Below, one piece after another: positions 34,825-44,689 of a stretch of DNA of 64,000 nt. The position numbers were made by a program, and so were the translations under genes. Under the pieces are notes generated by a model. It was not told the DNA's origin, searched no databases, and was given only the letters and a program-made list of their open reading frames with translations. The stretch is from Polynucleobacter sp. (GTDB lineage Bacteria > Pseudomonadota > Gammaproteobacteria > Burkholderiales > Burkholderiaceae). Location: the NCBI GenBank assembly GCA_024642065.1, contig JAHEBW010000045.1, positions 124,001 through 188,000 of the forward strand. The letters run 5' to 3'. Numbering within the stretch: position 1 is the first letter of the stretch; every line of letters starts with the position of its first letter.

Positions 34825-35232
34825 TTAATGCCCACAAGAAGAAGCGCTCTCTTTAATCATCGGAGCATCTCTATCAACACCTGCGGATTTCACTCGATCT
34901 AAATAATCCTGCCACATTTCATCATAATTAAGGCACATCTCATAAAGGTAATCCCAAGAATAGATACCTGAATCATGGCCATCAGAAAATATCGGTTTAA
35001 TGGCGTAATGTCCGACTTGCTCGATATTGGTAATGATGACATCACGCTTGCCGGTTTGTAATGTCTCTTGCCCTATGCCATGACCACGAACTTCAGCAGA
35101 GGGTGACCACACTCTCAAAAACTCAAAGCTTAACTTGTAGTTTTTAGAATTCGCATAACTTAGCTCCAGAACTTTAGATTGCTGATGAACAGCAATATTT
35201 TCTGGCAACGGTGCTTTATCAGTTCCGGTCAT
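34825..35232 (-). CDS. DUF971 domain protein
   Basis: 135-residue protein with a DUF971 (gamma-butyrobetaine hydroxylase-like N-terminal) domain: VLELSYANSKNYKLSFEFLRVWSP is split over strands 1-3, then VGHYAIKPIFSDGHDSGIYSWDYLYEMC. The fold also occurs in Fe-S assembly proteins, and the C-terminal tail here ends ESASSCGH, a Cys-His pair that could bind metal. Function unknown. It sits 2 bases after the large FAD/Fe-S oxidoreductase gene and before ubiE, so co-transcription is likely. Confidence 0.85.
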   Translation of the reverse strand: MTGTDKAPLPENIAVHQQSKVLELSYANSKNYKLSFEFLRVWSPSAEVRGHGIGQETLQTGKRDVIITNIEQVGHYAIKPIFSDGHDSGIYSWDYLYEMCLNYDEMWQDYLDRVKSAGVDRDAPMIKESASSCGH

Positions 35233-35234
35233 TT

Positions 35235-38200
35235 TTAAACCAATACCCTTTCGATACCGCCAGAGTTCGCACTCTTCACGTAGTCAGCCATCCAATTCTC
35301 ACCAAGAATATGTGAGGCCATCTCAACAACGATGTAATCAGCCTTAGTTCCAGAATCTTCATCGTAACGAGATAAACCTTGGAGACACGATGGGCAGCTT
35401 GTCAAAATCTTTACTTGACCATCAAAACCATCTCTCAATGCATCAGCACCCTTACGCATTTCGATTTCTTTACGGAATCGAACTTGTGTAGAAATATCTG
35501 GTCGAGTGACCGCCAAGGTTCCAGATTCACCACAGCAACGCTCATTTTTTGCGATTGCAGTGCCATCCTCTGTTGTCACAAGGCTATTCACTGTCTTTAG
35601 AGGATCTTGAAGTTTCATTGGGCTGTGGCAAGGATCGTGATACATGTACTTCACGCCCTTAGCACCTTCCAACTTAATACCTTTTTCCAATAAGAATTCA
35701 TGGATATCAATAATCCTGCATCCTGGGAATATCTTATCGAATTCATATCCAGCTAATTGGTCGTAACAAGTTCCACATGAGACAACAACAGTTTTAATGT
35801 CTAGATAGTTAAGCGTGTTAGCCATACGATGGAACAGCACACGGTTATCAGTAATGATCTTGTCTGCTTTATCAAAATCACCTGATCCACGTTGTGGATA
35901 TCCGCAGCACAAATAACCTGGCGGCAAAATTGTTTGAACACCAGCGTGCCAAAGCATTGCTTGAGTCGCCAAACCAACTTGCGAAAACAATCTCTCAGAT
36001 CCACAGCCAGGGAAATAGAAAACAGCCTCAGTATCAACTGATGTTGTTTTCGGATTTCTAATGATTGGCACCACATCAGAATCTTCAATATCCAATAAAG
36101 CTCTAGCAGTTTTCTTAGGTAGATTGCCAGGCATCTTTTTATTGATGAAGTGAATCACCTGCTCTTGGATAGGTGGCTTACCAACAGTAGAGCGCGGCTG
36201 AGCTGTTTGTTTTTTGGCAAACGCTTTTAGAACATCATGACCCAAGCGCTGAATCTTATAACCCCAGGACATCATCACTTGACGCACTAACTGAATCGTC
36301 TCTGGATTTGTTGCATTTAAGAAGAACATCGCAGCAGAGGCGCCCGGATTAAATTTCTTCTGACCCATTTTGCGCAATAAATTACGCATATTCATAGTCA
36401 CATCACCGAAATCAATCTTGACAGGGCAAGGAGTCACACACTTATGACATACCGTACAGTGCGCAGCAACATCATCAAATGCTTCCCAGTGCTTAATTGA
36501 AACACCGCGTCTTGTTTGCTCTTCGTACAAGAAAGCCTCAACCAACAATGATGTTGCCAAAATTTTATTTCGTGGGCTGTACAACAAATTAGCGCGTGGC
36601 ACATGCGTTGCACACACAGGCTTACATTTGCCACAACGCAAACAATCTTTAACGCTTGTTGCAATGGCACCAATATCACTTTGCTGCATGATTAAAGATT
36701 CATGACCCATCAAACCAAAACTTGGCGTGTAAGCATTTCTTAAATCCGCACCAGGCATTAACTTACCTTTATTAAAGCGACCCTCTGGATCTACTTTTTC
36801 TTTGTAAGTTCTGAAATCTTTGATTTCTGATTCTGTTAAGTATTCAAGCTTAGTAATACCAATGCCGTGCTCACCAGAAATAACGCCGTTCAAAGATCTA
36901 GCCAGCTTCATGATGCGATCTACTGCTTTGTGGGCATCCTGAAGCATTTCATAGTTATCTGAATTGACTGGAATATTTGTGTGAACGTTACCGTCACCAG
37001 CATGCATATGCAATGCCACGAATACGCGGCTACGTAAAACACGTTTATGAACCGCTTCACATTCTTTAAGGATTGGCTCAAAAGCAACGCCGCTAAAAAT
37101 CTTTCTTAGTTCAGCACGAACCTCAAGTTTCCAAGAAGCTCTCAAGCTCCGATCTTGCAAGCCTGAGAAGAATTGGTCCATATTTCCAGCCCAATTAGCC
37201 CAACGTGCGCGCACTTCATTAATGAGGTGCAAAGCTTGCGCTACACGATCTTCCAAAAGCTCAGCGCCAGGAATCTCACTCGCATCATCTGCCTTACCTA
37301 ATGGCAAATTGCCTTTCTTAAAAAATAATTCCAACTCATCCAAGAGCTGTAATTTATTTTTAAGTGATAACTCAATATTAATTAACTCGATACCGTCGGT
37401 GTATTCGCCCATTCGATCAAGCGGAATAACAACGTCTTCGTTAACTTTAAATGCATTGGTATGTTTAGCAATTGCAGCCGTGCGTGAGCGATCTAACCAG
37501 AACTTTTTACGAGCCTCAGGGCTGATTGCCACAAAGCCTTCACCTACTCTTGTGTTGGCCATGCGAATGACTTCACTTGCAGCTATTGCAACTGCATTTT
37601 CATCGTCACCAACGATATCACCAATCAAAACCATTTTTGGCAAAACATTTCGCTTGGACTTGGTTGCATAACCAACCGCTCTTAAATATCTTTCATCCAA
37701 ATGCTCAAGACCAGCCAATATCGCGCCGCCTTGTTTTGTTTGTTGATCTAAATACGCTTTGATTTCAACAATGCTTGGAATAGCATCTCTAGCTTGTCCA
37801 AAGAACTCAAGACAAACCGTGCGTATTTGTTTAGGCATGCGATGCAATACCCAGCGTGCGCTGGTGATCAAACCATCACAACCCTCTTTTTGAACACCAG
37901 GAAGACCTGCCAAAAACTTATCAGTAACGTCTTTTCCTAAACCTTCTTTACGGAAACGCTTACCTTCAATTTTTAACTCTTCTGTTCTTAATACTTTTTG
38001 ACCTGGTAGTTTTGTACCATCTGACCACGTTAATTTGAAGGTCGCAAAATCCACATCATGGATCTTGCTCATATTGTGACCAATACGTTCAATATCTAAC
38101 CAATTGCCCTCTGGGTCAACCATGCGCCATGAAGCCAAGTTATCTAAAGCCGTACCCCATAGCACTGCTTTTTTTCCACCAGCGTTCATTGCAATATTGC

Positions 38201-39071
38201 CGCCGATACAACTTGCTTCAGCAGAAGTTGGGTCTACAGCAAAAACATTACCTGATTTATCTGCAGCATCTGATACACGCTTTGTCACAACGCCAGCACC
38301 AGAATAAATAGTAGCCACAGCATGATCTAAGCCAGGCAATTGCACCATCTCCACCGGACCCAATGTTTCGAGTTTTTCAGTATTGATAACTGCAGACATC
38401 GGTGAAAGAGGTACCGCTCCACCGGTATAACCAGTGCCACCTCCACGAGGAATAATCGTCAAACCTAATTCAACACAACCCTTTACCAAGGCTGGAATCT
38501 CTTCTTCAGAATCAGGCGTCAATACGACAAATGGATATTCAACACGCCAGTCTGTTGCATCAGTAACGTGCGATACACGCGCCAAACCATCGTAGGCAAT
38601 ATTGTCAGACGCAGTAAATTTACCTAGCGTTTTACGTACTCGTTTACGCAAAATCGCAATACGATCAAATTCAGCATTGAAGTGCTCAATTGCTTCTTTG
38701 GCACTTAAAACTAATTTGCCAACTTTGTCAGCCAAATCAGTTGTCATTCGCTTTTGCACTTCACCTAAACGGTGATGCAAAGCTTCGATTAATTGTTTGC
38801 GACGACCTGGATTATCTAAAAGATCATCCTGCAAATACGGGTTACGTTGAACAACCCAAATATCGCCAAGTACTTCGTAAAGCATTCTGGCTGAACGACC
38901 CGTTTTACGTCCTGATCGCAACTCATCAAGAATTTGCCATGCATCCTGCCCCAACAAACGAATCACAATCTCTCGGTCTGAGAAAGATGTGTAGTTGTAG
39001 GGTATTTCACGCAAGCGCGGAGCATTTTGTACAGGCTCTGCAAGAGTATTTAAGGGCAAAGGGGCGTTCAT
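35235..39071 (-). CDS. Giant FAD-linked oxidase / Fe-S / CCG-domain oxidoreductase (DUF3683)
   Basis: 1278-residue fusion. Domain order: DUF3683 (about 15-150); FAD-binding PCMH domain (about 165-345, [35 protein letters not shown]); FAD-linked oxidase C-terminal domain (about 480-790, [26 protein letters not shown]); two [4Fe-4S] motifs ([11 protein letters not shown] near 807, [12 protein letters not shown] near 870); and two CCG domains with [33 protein letters not shown] and [10 protein letters not shown]. It resembles D-lactate/glycolate dehydrogenases (GlcD+GlcF, or Dld-II) in one chain, probably passing electrons from a 2-hydroxy acid to quinone. Substrate unknown; it lies next to ubiE. 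Confidence 0.88.
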   Translation of the reverse strand: MNAPLPLNTLAEPVQNAPRLREIPYNYTSFSDREIVIRLLGQDAWQILDELRSGRKTGRSARMLYEVLGDIWVVQRNPYLQDDLLDNPGRRKQLIEALHHRLGEVQKRMTTDLADKVGKLVLSAKEAIEHFNAEFDRIAILRKRVRKTLGKFTASDNIAYDGLARVSHVTDATDWRVEYPFVVLTPDSEEEIPALVKGCVELGLTIIPRGGGTGYTGGAVPLSPMSAVINTEKLETLGPVEMVQLPGLDHAVATIYSGAGVVTKRVSDAADKSGNVFAVDPTSAEASCIGGNIAMNAGGKKAVLWGTALDNLASWRMVDPEGNWLDIERIGHNMSKIHDVDFATFKLTWSDGTKLPGQKVLRTEELKIEGKRFRKEGLGKDVTDKFLAGLPGVQKEGCDGLITSARWVLHRMPKQIRTVCLEFFGQARDAIPSIVEIKAYLDQQTKQGGAILAGLEHLDERYLRAVGYATKSKRNVLPKMVLIGDIVGDDENAVAIAASEVIRMANTRVGEGFVAISPEARKKFWLDRSRTAAIAKHTNAFKVNEDVVIPLDRMGEYTDGIELINIELSLKNKLQLLDELELFFKKGNLPLGKADDASEIPGAELLEDRVAQALHLINEVRARWANWAGNMDQFFSGLQDRSLRASWKLEVRAELRKIFSGVAFEPILKECEAVHKRVLRSRVFVALHMHAGDGNVHTNIPVNSDNYEMLQDAHKAVDRIMKLARSLNGVISGEHGIGITKLEYLTESEIKDFRTYKEKVDPEGRFNKGKLMPGADLRNAYTPSFGLMGHESLIMQQSDIGAIATSVKDCLRCGKCKPVCATHVPRANLLYSPRNKILATSLLVEAFLYEEQTRRGVSIKHWEAFDDVAAHCTVCHKCVTPCPVKIDFGDVTMNMRNLLRKMGQKKFNPGASAAMFFLNATNPETIQLVRQVMMSWGYKIQRLGHDVLKAFAKKQTAQPRSTVGKPPIQEQVIHFINKKMPGNLPKKTARALLDIEDSDVVPIIRNPKTTSVDTEAVFYFPGCGSERLFSQVGLATQAMLWHAGVQTILPPGYLCCGYPQRGSGDFDKADKIITDNRVLFHRMANTLNYLDIKTVVVSCGTCYDQLAGYEFDKIFPGCRIIDIHEFLLEKGIKLEGAKGVKYMYHDPCHSPMKLQDPLKTVNSLVTTEDGTAIAKNERCCGESGTLAVTRPDISTQVRFRKEIEMRKGADALRDGFDGQVKILTSCPSCLQGLSRYDEDSGTKADYIVVEMASHILGENWMADYVKSANSGGIERVLV

Positions 39072-39129
39072 ATCGCTAGCTTTAACTAAAACGCCATTTT
39101 AAAGGACTATGGACCTGCGCGTCTCATTC

Positions 39130-39660
39130 TTAATTACCTATCTGAAACCATGCCTTCAATGTGGTCATAAAGGCCGTAGCGATATATGACCAAAAACCAT
39201 CAGGAATCATTAAAAGTGCATAAGTCATAAAGACGTATCGCAAGAACTTCCCAATTGCCATATAGATCAGACAAGGGAGCCAAGGCAGCCTCAACCAACC
39301 TGCAACAGCACATAAAGGGTCTCCGACTATTGGCAACCACGATAAAAGAAGTGCTGGCGGCCCAAGCCTTTCAAACCATTTCAGTAACTTATGCTCCCGA
39401 GGGCCCACCATTTTTTCCCTGGCTTTACTGGCACCAAACCCAAGCAACCAATCCACCATACCGCCCAGCGTATTTCCAACTGTTGCAACAAAAATTGCCA
39501 GCCAAAAAAGATCGGGGTTTAATTTAATGTATGCGAATAAAACGGGCTCAGAGCCCATTGGCAAAAGGGTTGCAGAAATAAATGAAACCAAGAATACTGC
39601 CGGCAAACCAACGGCTGGCAGTGATAGCCACACTAAAAAATTATGTAAATTGGTTTCCAT
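39130..39660 (-). CDS. YqaA-family membrane protein (DedA/VTT-like)
   Basis: 176-residue integral membrane protein of the YqaA branch of the DedA/VTT family. Hydrophobic segments are at about 12-35, 45-70, 95-120 and 130-165. The family's glycine-rich elements NTLGGMVDWLLGFG and WLPIVGDPLCAVAGWLRLP are visible. DedA-type proteins are tied to lipid-carrier recycling and membrane potential, but YqaA itself is not characterised. Divergent from ilvA, with a 40-base gap in which I see no clear promoter. Confidence 0.85.
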   Translation of the reverse strand: METNLHNFLVWLSLPAVGLPAVFLVSFISATLLPMGSEPVLFAYIKLNPDLFWLAIFVATVGNTLGGMVDWLLGFGASKAREKMVGPREHKLLKWFERLGPPALLLSWLPIVGDPLCAVAGWLRLPWLPCLIYMAIGKFLRYVFMTYALLMIPDGFWSYIATAFMTTLKAWFQIGN

Positions 39661-39700
39661 GTTTGGTCATTTTAGGCTGTTGACGTGATACGCTCACAGG

Positions 39701-41221
39701 ATGCCTAAAGATTATCTAAGAAAAATTCTTACTGCGAAGGTCTACGATGTAGCTCGAGAAACCGAGTTACATGTTGCTCCGCATCTATCGAATCGCCTAA
39801 AAAACAAGGTTTTATTAAAACGCGAGGATAACCAGCCGGTTTTCTCCTTCAAATTGCGTGGCGCCTATAACAAAATGGCCCATTTAAGCTCTAGCGAGCT
39901 TAAGCGTGGCGTGATTGCAGCATCTGCTGGCAACCATGCCCAAGGGGTTGCCCTATCAGCTGCAAAGCTTGGCTGCAAAGCAATTATTGTGATGCCGACC
40001 ACAACGCCTCAGTTAAAGATTGATGCAGTAAGAGACAGAGGCGGCAACTCTGTAGAAGTTGTTCTCCATGGTGACTCCTACAGCGACGCCTATCAGCACG
40101 CTTTATCTCTTGAAAAGAAGCACAAACTGACATTTGTGCATCCATTTGACGATCCAGATGTTATTGCTGGACAGGGCACAATCGCCCTAGAAATCTTGCA
40201 ACAACATCAAGATCCTATTGATGCCATCTTTCTTGCAATCGGAGGAGGAGGCCTTATAGCCGGAGTGGGTGCTTACATTAAATCAATCAGACCCGACATC
40301 AAGGTCATCGGTGTTCAAACGGTTGATTCAGATGCCATGAAGAAATCTCTAGAGGCTGGTCGTCGAGTTGAATTAAAAGACGTGGGTCTATTTTCTGATG
40401 GCACCGCTGTAAAAATGGTTGGCAAAGAGACATTTAGGCTTTGCCAAGAAGTTGTTGATGAAATCATTACTGTTGATACAGATGCAATTTGTGCTGCCAT
40501 CAACGACGTATTCACAGATACCAGAAGTATTTTGGAGCCTGCTGGCGCCCTAGCGCTTGCCGGTTTAAAGAGCTATGTTGAACGTGAAAAGTGTAAAGAT
40601 CAGACTTTGATTGCGGTGGCATGTGGTGCCAATATCAACTTCAACCGCCTACGATTTGTTGCTGAACGTGCCGAAGTAGGTGAAGCCAAAGAAGCTGTTT
40701 TTGCGGTAACCATCCCTGAAGAACGAGGCTCATTCCGTCGCTTTTGCGAACTTTTGGGTGCCCGCAACGTCACAGAATTCAACTACCGCATTGCCGACGC
40801 TTCAAAAGCACATATTTTTGTTGGTATCGCCACTCAAAAGGCGAGTGATAGCGCTCAAATTGCCAAATCATTCACAAAATCTGGATTTGACACGATTGAT
40901 CTAACGCATGATGAGTTGGCTAAATCTCACTTAAGACATATGGTGGGCGGACGATCACAACTTGCGAAAGATGAATTGCTTTATCGCTTTGAATTTCCAG
41001 AGAGACCTGGCGCATTAATGAAGTTCTTAACAAGCATGGCGCCCAACTGGAATATCAGCTTGTTCCATTACCGAAATCATGGGGCTGACTATGGCCGGAT
41101 CTTAGTAGGTATGCAAGTGCCATCAAGCGACAAGAAAGAACTTAAGAAATTCTTGGCAGGTCTTGGATATCCGCACTGGGATGAAAGCAATAACCCTGCC
41201 TACAAATTATTTTTGGCATAA
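39701..41221 (+). CDS. ilvA: Biosynthetic threonine ammonia-lyase (threonine deaminase)
   Basis: PLP enzyme that converts threonine to 2-oxobutanoate, the first step of isoleucine synthesis. The 506-residue protein has the PLP lysine in PVFSFKLRGAYNKM (about 45-58), SAGNHAQGVALSA, the phosphate-binding GGGGLIAG and a C-terminal regulatory region with two ACT-like subdomains (about 325-505, FAVTIPEERGSFRRFCELL and YRFEFPERPGALMKFL). The tandem regulatory domains mark the isoleucine-inhibited biosynthetic form, not catabolic TdcB. No leader peptide or attenuator is visible upstream. The downstream nucleotidase and queF follow closely. Confidence 0.96.
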   Translation: MPKDYLRKILTAKVYDVARETELHVAPHLSNRLKNKVLLKREDNQPVFSFKLRGAYNKMAHLSSSELKRGVIAASAGNHAQGVALSAAKLGCKAIIVMPTTTPQLKIDAVRDRGGNSVEVVLHGDSYSDAYQHALSLEKKHKLTFVHPFDDPDVIAGQGTIALEILQQHQDPIDAIFLAIGGGGLIAGVGAYIKSIRPDIKVIGVQTVDSDAMKKSLEAGRRVELKDVGLFSDGTAVKMVGKETFRLCQEVVDEIITVDTDAICAAINDVFTDTRSILEPAGALALAGLKSYVEREKCKDQTLIAVACGANINFNRLRFVAERAEVGEAKEAVFAVTIPEERGSFRRFCELLGARNVTEFNYRIADASKAHIFVGIATQKASDSAQIAKSFTKSGFDTIDLTHDELAKSHLRHMVGGRSQLAKDELLYRFEFPERPGALMKFLTSMAPNWNISLFHYRNHGADYGRILVGMQVPSSDKKELKKFLAGLGYPHWDESNNPAYKLFLA

Positions 41222-41224
41222 ATA

Positions 41225-42139
41225 ATGGCTTTTTCATTAGAGGGAAAACTTGTTGTCGCCATTTCTTCAAGGGCACTGTTTGACTTTGAAGAAGAGAACC
41301 AAGTATTTGAAGCTAGTGATGACAGCGCCTATATGGCGCTTCAACTAGAGCGCATCAATGCTCCGGCCAAACCAGGCGTGGCATATCCCTTGGTGAAAAA
41401 ATTATTAAGCTTTAACACTGGCGCACAACAAAATGTTGAAGTGGTTATCTTATCTAGGAACGATCCTGTTAGTGGCTTAAGAGTTTTTCGCTCAGCAAAA
41501 AGCAATCAACTATCTATTGAGCGTGGTGTCTTTACAAGAGGTAGACCGCCCTATCATTACCTCAAGTCTCTTCAAGCCAATCTATTTTTATCAGCCAATG
41601 AAAATGATGTTCGTGCGACTCTGGAAGCCGGTTTTCCATCAGCCATGGTTTTTCCACAAAGCAAACAAATTGCAGAGTCTCACCCTGATGAAATTCGAAT
41701 TGCTTTTGACGGTGATGCAGTTTTGTTTTCCGACGAAGCCGAGCAAATATTTCAAAGCAAAGGCTTAGATGCCTTTGTGGCACACGAAAGCAATAAGGCT
41801 GCGATCCCATTACCGCCAGGTCCATTCAAACCATTGCTTGAGGCGCTTCATCGCTTGCAAAACGCTGCCGCACAAACTGGCCACCCAATGAAAATTAGAA
41901 CTGCTCTGGTAACTGCACGTTCTGCCCCAGCTCATGAAAGAGCGATTCGAACATTAATGGCTTGGGGTGTCACAGTAGACGAAGCGATGTTCTTGGGTGG
42001 ACTTCCGAAAAAAGATTTTCTTAAAGAATTTGAACCGGACTTCTTTTTTGATGACCAAACTGGTCATTGCGAACTAGCCTCCGACATTGCGCCCACAGGA
42101 CAAGTTCTATCAGGCATTGCCAACCAAATTAAAAAGTAA
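41225..42139 (+). CDS. Cytosolic 5'-nucleotidase (cN-I-like family)
   Basis: 304-residue protein that I match to the 5'-nucleotidase family related to eukaryotic cytosolic nucleotidase I (NT5C1). Visible are LVVAISSRALFDFEEEN at the N-terminus, ERGVFTRGRPPYHYLK, IAFDGDAVLFSDEAE with the Asp-rich catalytic loop, ALVTARSAPAHERAIR and the late acidic FFFDDQTGHCELA. The catalytic layout is HAD-like. These enzymes dephosphorylate nucleoside monophosphates, but the substrate here is unknown. It sits 3 bases after ilvA and 1 base before queF; why these three are together is unclear. Confidence 0.8.
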   Translation: MAFSLEGKLVVAISSRALFDFEEENQVFEASDDSAYMALQLERINAPAKPGVAYPLVKKLLSFNTGAQQNVEVVILSRNDPVSGLRVFRSAKSNQLSIERGVFTRGRPPYHYLKSLQANLFLSANENDVRATLEAGFPSAMVFPQSKQIAESHPDEIRIAFDGDAVLFSDEAEQIFQSKGLDAFVAHESNKAAIPLPPGPFKPLLEALHRLQNAAAQTGHPMKIRTALVTARSAPAHERAIRTLMAWGVTVDEAMFLGGLPKKDFLKEFEPDFFFDDQTGHCELASDIAPTGQVLSGIANQIKK

Positions 42140-42140
42140 G

Positions 42141-42971
42141 ATGAGTCACTTAGATCAAGCACCTCTGGGCAAAGTCTCAGAAAATCCAAACCAATACAGC
42201 CCTGGTTTGCTGTTCCCAATTAGCAGAACAGAAAATAGAGCCAAACTTGGGATCTCACAATCACTTCCATTTTTTGGTGTAGATATTTGGAACGCCTATG
42301 AACTTAGTTGGCTAAATAACAAAGGAAAACCTCAAATAGCTCTGGCAAGCTTTGTTGTTCCTGCTAACTCACCTAATATTATTGAATCAAAATCATGGAA
42401 GCTTTATCTCAACAGCTTCAACAATCACCGCGTTGGTTCAGAAAAAGAATTAATTGAGATATTAAGTTCTGATCTCTCAAAGGCGGCAGGGGCCACGATT
42501 AGCGTCCAGCTTCAAACCCCTGAAAAAAGTAATCAAGGTGGTTTTAAAGAGTTGGAAGGCAAACTACTTGATCGATTGGATTTGGATATCGATCCACATC
42601 AACAACCTGATGCAGCGCTATTGAGTTCAGATGCAAACTTAGGTGTTGTAGAAGAAACTTTGGTGACCCACTTATTAAGATCAAACTGTCCGGTAACGGG
42701 TCAACCTGACTGGGCTAGCGTTCAAATTAATTATGTTGGGCCAACCATCAATGAAGAAGCTTTATTGCGCTACTTAATTGCATTTAGAGAACATCAAGAG
42801 TTCCATGAACATTGTGTAGAAAAAATATTTATTGATATCAAAGAAAAATGCCACCCAACTAAGTTATCGGTTTATGCCCGATATACACGCAGAGGTGGCA
42901 TTGATATCAACCCATTCAGGGCTGACTATAACGCTGAGTGGCCTATTAATATCCGCCACTCGCGTCAATAA
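42141..42971 (+). CDS. queF: NADPH-dependent 7-cyano-7-deazaguanine reductase
   Basis: Reduces preQ0 to preQ1 in queuosine synthesis for tRNA wobble modification. At 276 residues it is the long, fused-tunnelling-fold form found in proteobacteria. Visible are FGVDIWNAYELSWLN, the catalytic cysteine in LLRSNCPVTGQPDWASV and the QueF motif region PSDSVHS-like SKSWKLYLNSFNNHRVG. The frame extends 18 codons upstream into the nucleotidase gene; I use the ATG at 42141, one base after its stop, which matches the family N-terminus. Other queuosine genes (queC, queD, queE) are not in the window. Confidence 0.95.
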   Translation: MSHLDQAPLGKVSENPNQYSPGLLFPISRTENRAKLGISQSLPFFGVDIWNAYELSWLNNKGKPQIALASFVVPANSPNIIESKSWKLYLNSFNNHRVGSEKELIEILSSDLSKAAGATISVQLQTPEKSNQGGFKELEGKLLDRLDLDIDPHQQPDAALLSSDANLGVVEETLVTHLLRSNCPVTGQPDWASVQINYVGPTINEEALLRYLIAFREHQEFHEHCVEKIFIDIKEKCHPTKLSVYARYTRRGGIDINPFRADYNAEWPINIRHSRQ

Positions 42972-43424
42972 TTAAAACGGAATATCGTCGTCGATATCAC
43001 CTAAATTAGGGCTGCTCATTGGAGCAGAAGATTTAGGTGCTGACATAGATGATCCGCTATTAGACATACCGCCTTCAGATGAACCTGGGGCTCTACCGCC
43101 TAACATTTGCATAGTTTCAGCAACGATTTCTGTGGAATACTTTTCTTGACCACTTTGATCTGTCCATTTGCGAGTGCGCAAACGACCTTCTACATAAACC
43201 TGAGAACCTTTTTTTAGATACTTTTCAGCAACTTCAGCAACCTTGCCAAAAAACGCTACTCGATGCCACTCTGTATTCTCGCGCATCTCACCGGATTGTT
43301 TATCACGGTAACGATCAGTTGTAGCAATAGAAATATTTGTCACCGCATCACCACTTGGTAAGCGACGAGTTTCTGGGTCACGGCCAACATTACCCACAAT
43401 AATTACTTTATTTACCGACGCCAT
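42972..43424 (-). CDS. ssb: Single-stranded DNA-binding protein
   Basis: Homotetrameric SSB coats single-stranded DNA and recruits repair and replication proteins through its C-terminal tip. The 150-residue protein has the OB-fold (about 1-108, [37 protein letters not shown]), a Gly/Ser/Pro-rich linker and the acidic tip DIDDDIPF. Its stop codon directly abuts the convergent queF stop. ssb, an MFS gene and uvrA are adjacent, an arrangement I recall for Burkholderiales. Confidence 0.97.
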   Translation of the reverse strand: MASVNKVIIVGNVGRDPETRRLPSGDAVTNISIATTDRYRDKQSGEMRENTEWHRVAFFGKVAEVAEKYLKKGSQVYVEGRLRTRKWTDQSGQEKYSTEIVAETMQMLGGRAPGSSEGGMSNSGSSMSAPKSSAPMSSPNLGDIDDDIPF

Positions 43425-43476
43425 TTTTGTCTCCCGAAGAAAAAGTTGTTGTACCGAACACTACATCGTACCCATT

Positions 43477-43503
43477 AAAAAAGACTTGATTAAGCAGTCT
43501 TTT
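43477..43503 (-). terminator. Possible terminator overlapping the end of the MFS gene
   Basis: Read leftward, AAAAGACT pairs with AGTCTTTT around a 9-base loop and continues into TTTTTTAAT. The stop codon of the MFS gene (43492-43490) lies in the loop. The stem is AT-rich, so termination would be weak. It separates the MFS gene from ssb. Confidence 0.5.
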
Positions 43504-44650
43504 CTGATAGCTCTCGCATAGTCAAAGCGATTATAAGCCAGCTAAAAATTAGAGCTGCCCCAATATAAAAAACAGCAGCCTCACCCATATTTTGAAGAAT
43601 CCAACCGCCTAAAAGACCACCCAAAAATAAACCAGCTGATTGCGTTGTGTTGTAAATGCCTAAAGCAGTTCCTTTTGCGTTACTAGCCCAACGAGAAACT
43701 AAAGACGGTTGCATGGCCTCCAGAATGTTAAAGCCGATAAAGTAAGTGAGCACTGCTAATGCAAGACCTGAAAGAGAGTCCAAACTTGCCATCATCAACT
43801 GCGCCACCATCATGCTTGCAATTCCAAATAAGAAGGCGGGTTTCATGCGCTTACGACGCTCACTGACCATGATGATCGGCGCCATACAAACAAATGAAAT
43901 CAAAACAGCTGGGAGATAAAGATGCCAGTGGGCCACCAAAGGTAAATCCGCTTTAACTAACAAACGTGGCAAAGTTAAAAATAAGGCAATCTGCACAGCA
44001 TGCAAAACTAAGACGCCCACGTTTAATCGAAATAAGTCTTTATTAAAGAAGACTTCAGAAAACTTGGCTGTGAAAGGTGTTTGGCTAGCTTTATCCTGCT
44101 CTGGAACTATGAATAAGGCAATTAATATCGCCCCAATACCTAAAACAGCCATTAGATAAAACATGCCATCTAAGCCGATAGATTCATGAAGCGGCGAAGC
44201 CAAGACCAAAGAAAGCGCAAAAGTAAGGGCGATACTGCCGCCAACCATTGCCATCGCTCTTGTTCTGGTTTCCTCTCGCGTGAGGTCTGCTAACCAGGCT
44301 GTCACAGCAGCAGATACGGCCCCTGCACCCTGAATAGCACGCCCAACAGTAATCCATACCAAATCATCGTGGCTTGCAGCAACAAATGCTCCCAAAACAA
44401 ACAAAATGAGGCCAATGACCACAATAGGACGGCGCCCGTAACGGTCGGAGAGCATTCCAAGGGGGATATGCAGGCAGGCCTGAACAAAGCCATAAATACC
44501 CAAAGCCAAACCCACTAAAGTTGCCTGATCGCCGCCTGACAAGCCTTTGGCGTGCATAGAGAACACCGGCAGGATCAAAAATAAGCCCAACATCCGCAGG
44601 GCAAAGATACCGGCAAGAGATAAGGCGGAGCGAAGTTCTGTTTTTTCCAT
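43490..44650 (-). CDS. Major facilitator superfamily transporter
   Basis: 386-residue protein with about 12 membrane helices. The MFS loop 2-3 signature is present as GMLSDRYGRRPIVVIG (about 62-77), with the related loop 8-9 sequence SERRKRMKPAF. The most similar named proteins I can think of are YajR-type and multidrug-efflux-like MFS carriers, but the substrate cannot be deduced. It is divergent from uvrA (39 bases between the starts). Confidence 0.88.
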   Translation of the reverse strand: MEKTELRSALSLAGIFALRMLGLFLILPVFSMHAKGLSGGDQATLVGLALGIYGFVQACLHIPLGMLSDRYGRRPIVVIGLILFVLGAFVAASHDDLVWITVGRAIQGAGAVSAAVTAWLADLTREETRTRAMAMVGGSIALTFALSLVLASPLHESIGLDGMFYLMAVLGIGAILIALFIVPEQDKASQTPFTAKFSEVFFNKDLFRLNVGVLVLHAVQIALFLTLPRLLVKADLPLVAHWHLYLPAVLISFVCMAPIIMVSERRKRMKPAFLFGIASMMVAQLMMASLDSLSGLALAVLTYFIGFNILEAMQPSLVSRWASNAKGTALGIYNTTQSAGLFLGGLLGGWILQNMGEAAVFYIGAALIFSWLIIALTMRELSEKTA

Positions 44651-44689
44651 AAAGAAGAGCTATATTAACTGGTTACGCAGAGAAAATTC

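Noticed and set aside
37222-37671. 149-codon frame on the + strand
   Set aside because: Antisense to the giant oxidoreductase; low-complexity Ser/Leu composition and no recognisable domain.
38690-39079. 129-codon frame on the + strand
   Set aside because: Antisense to the oxidoreductase N-terminus; composition is that of a complementary-strand shadow.
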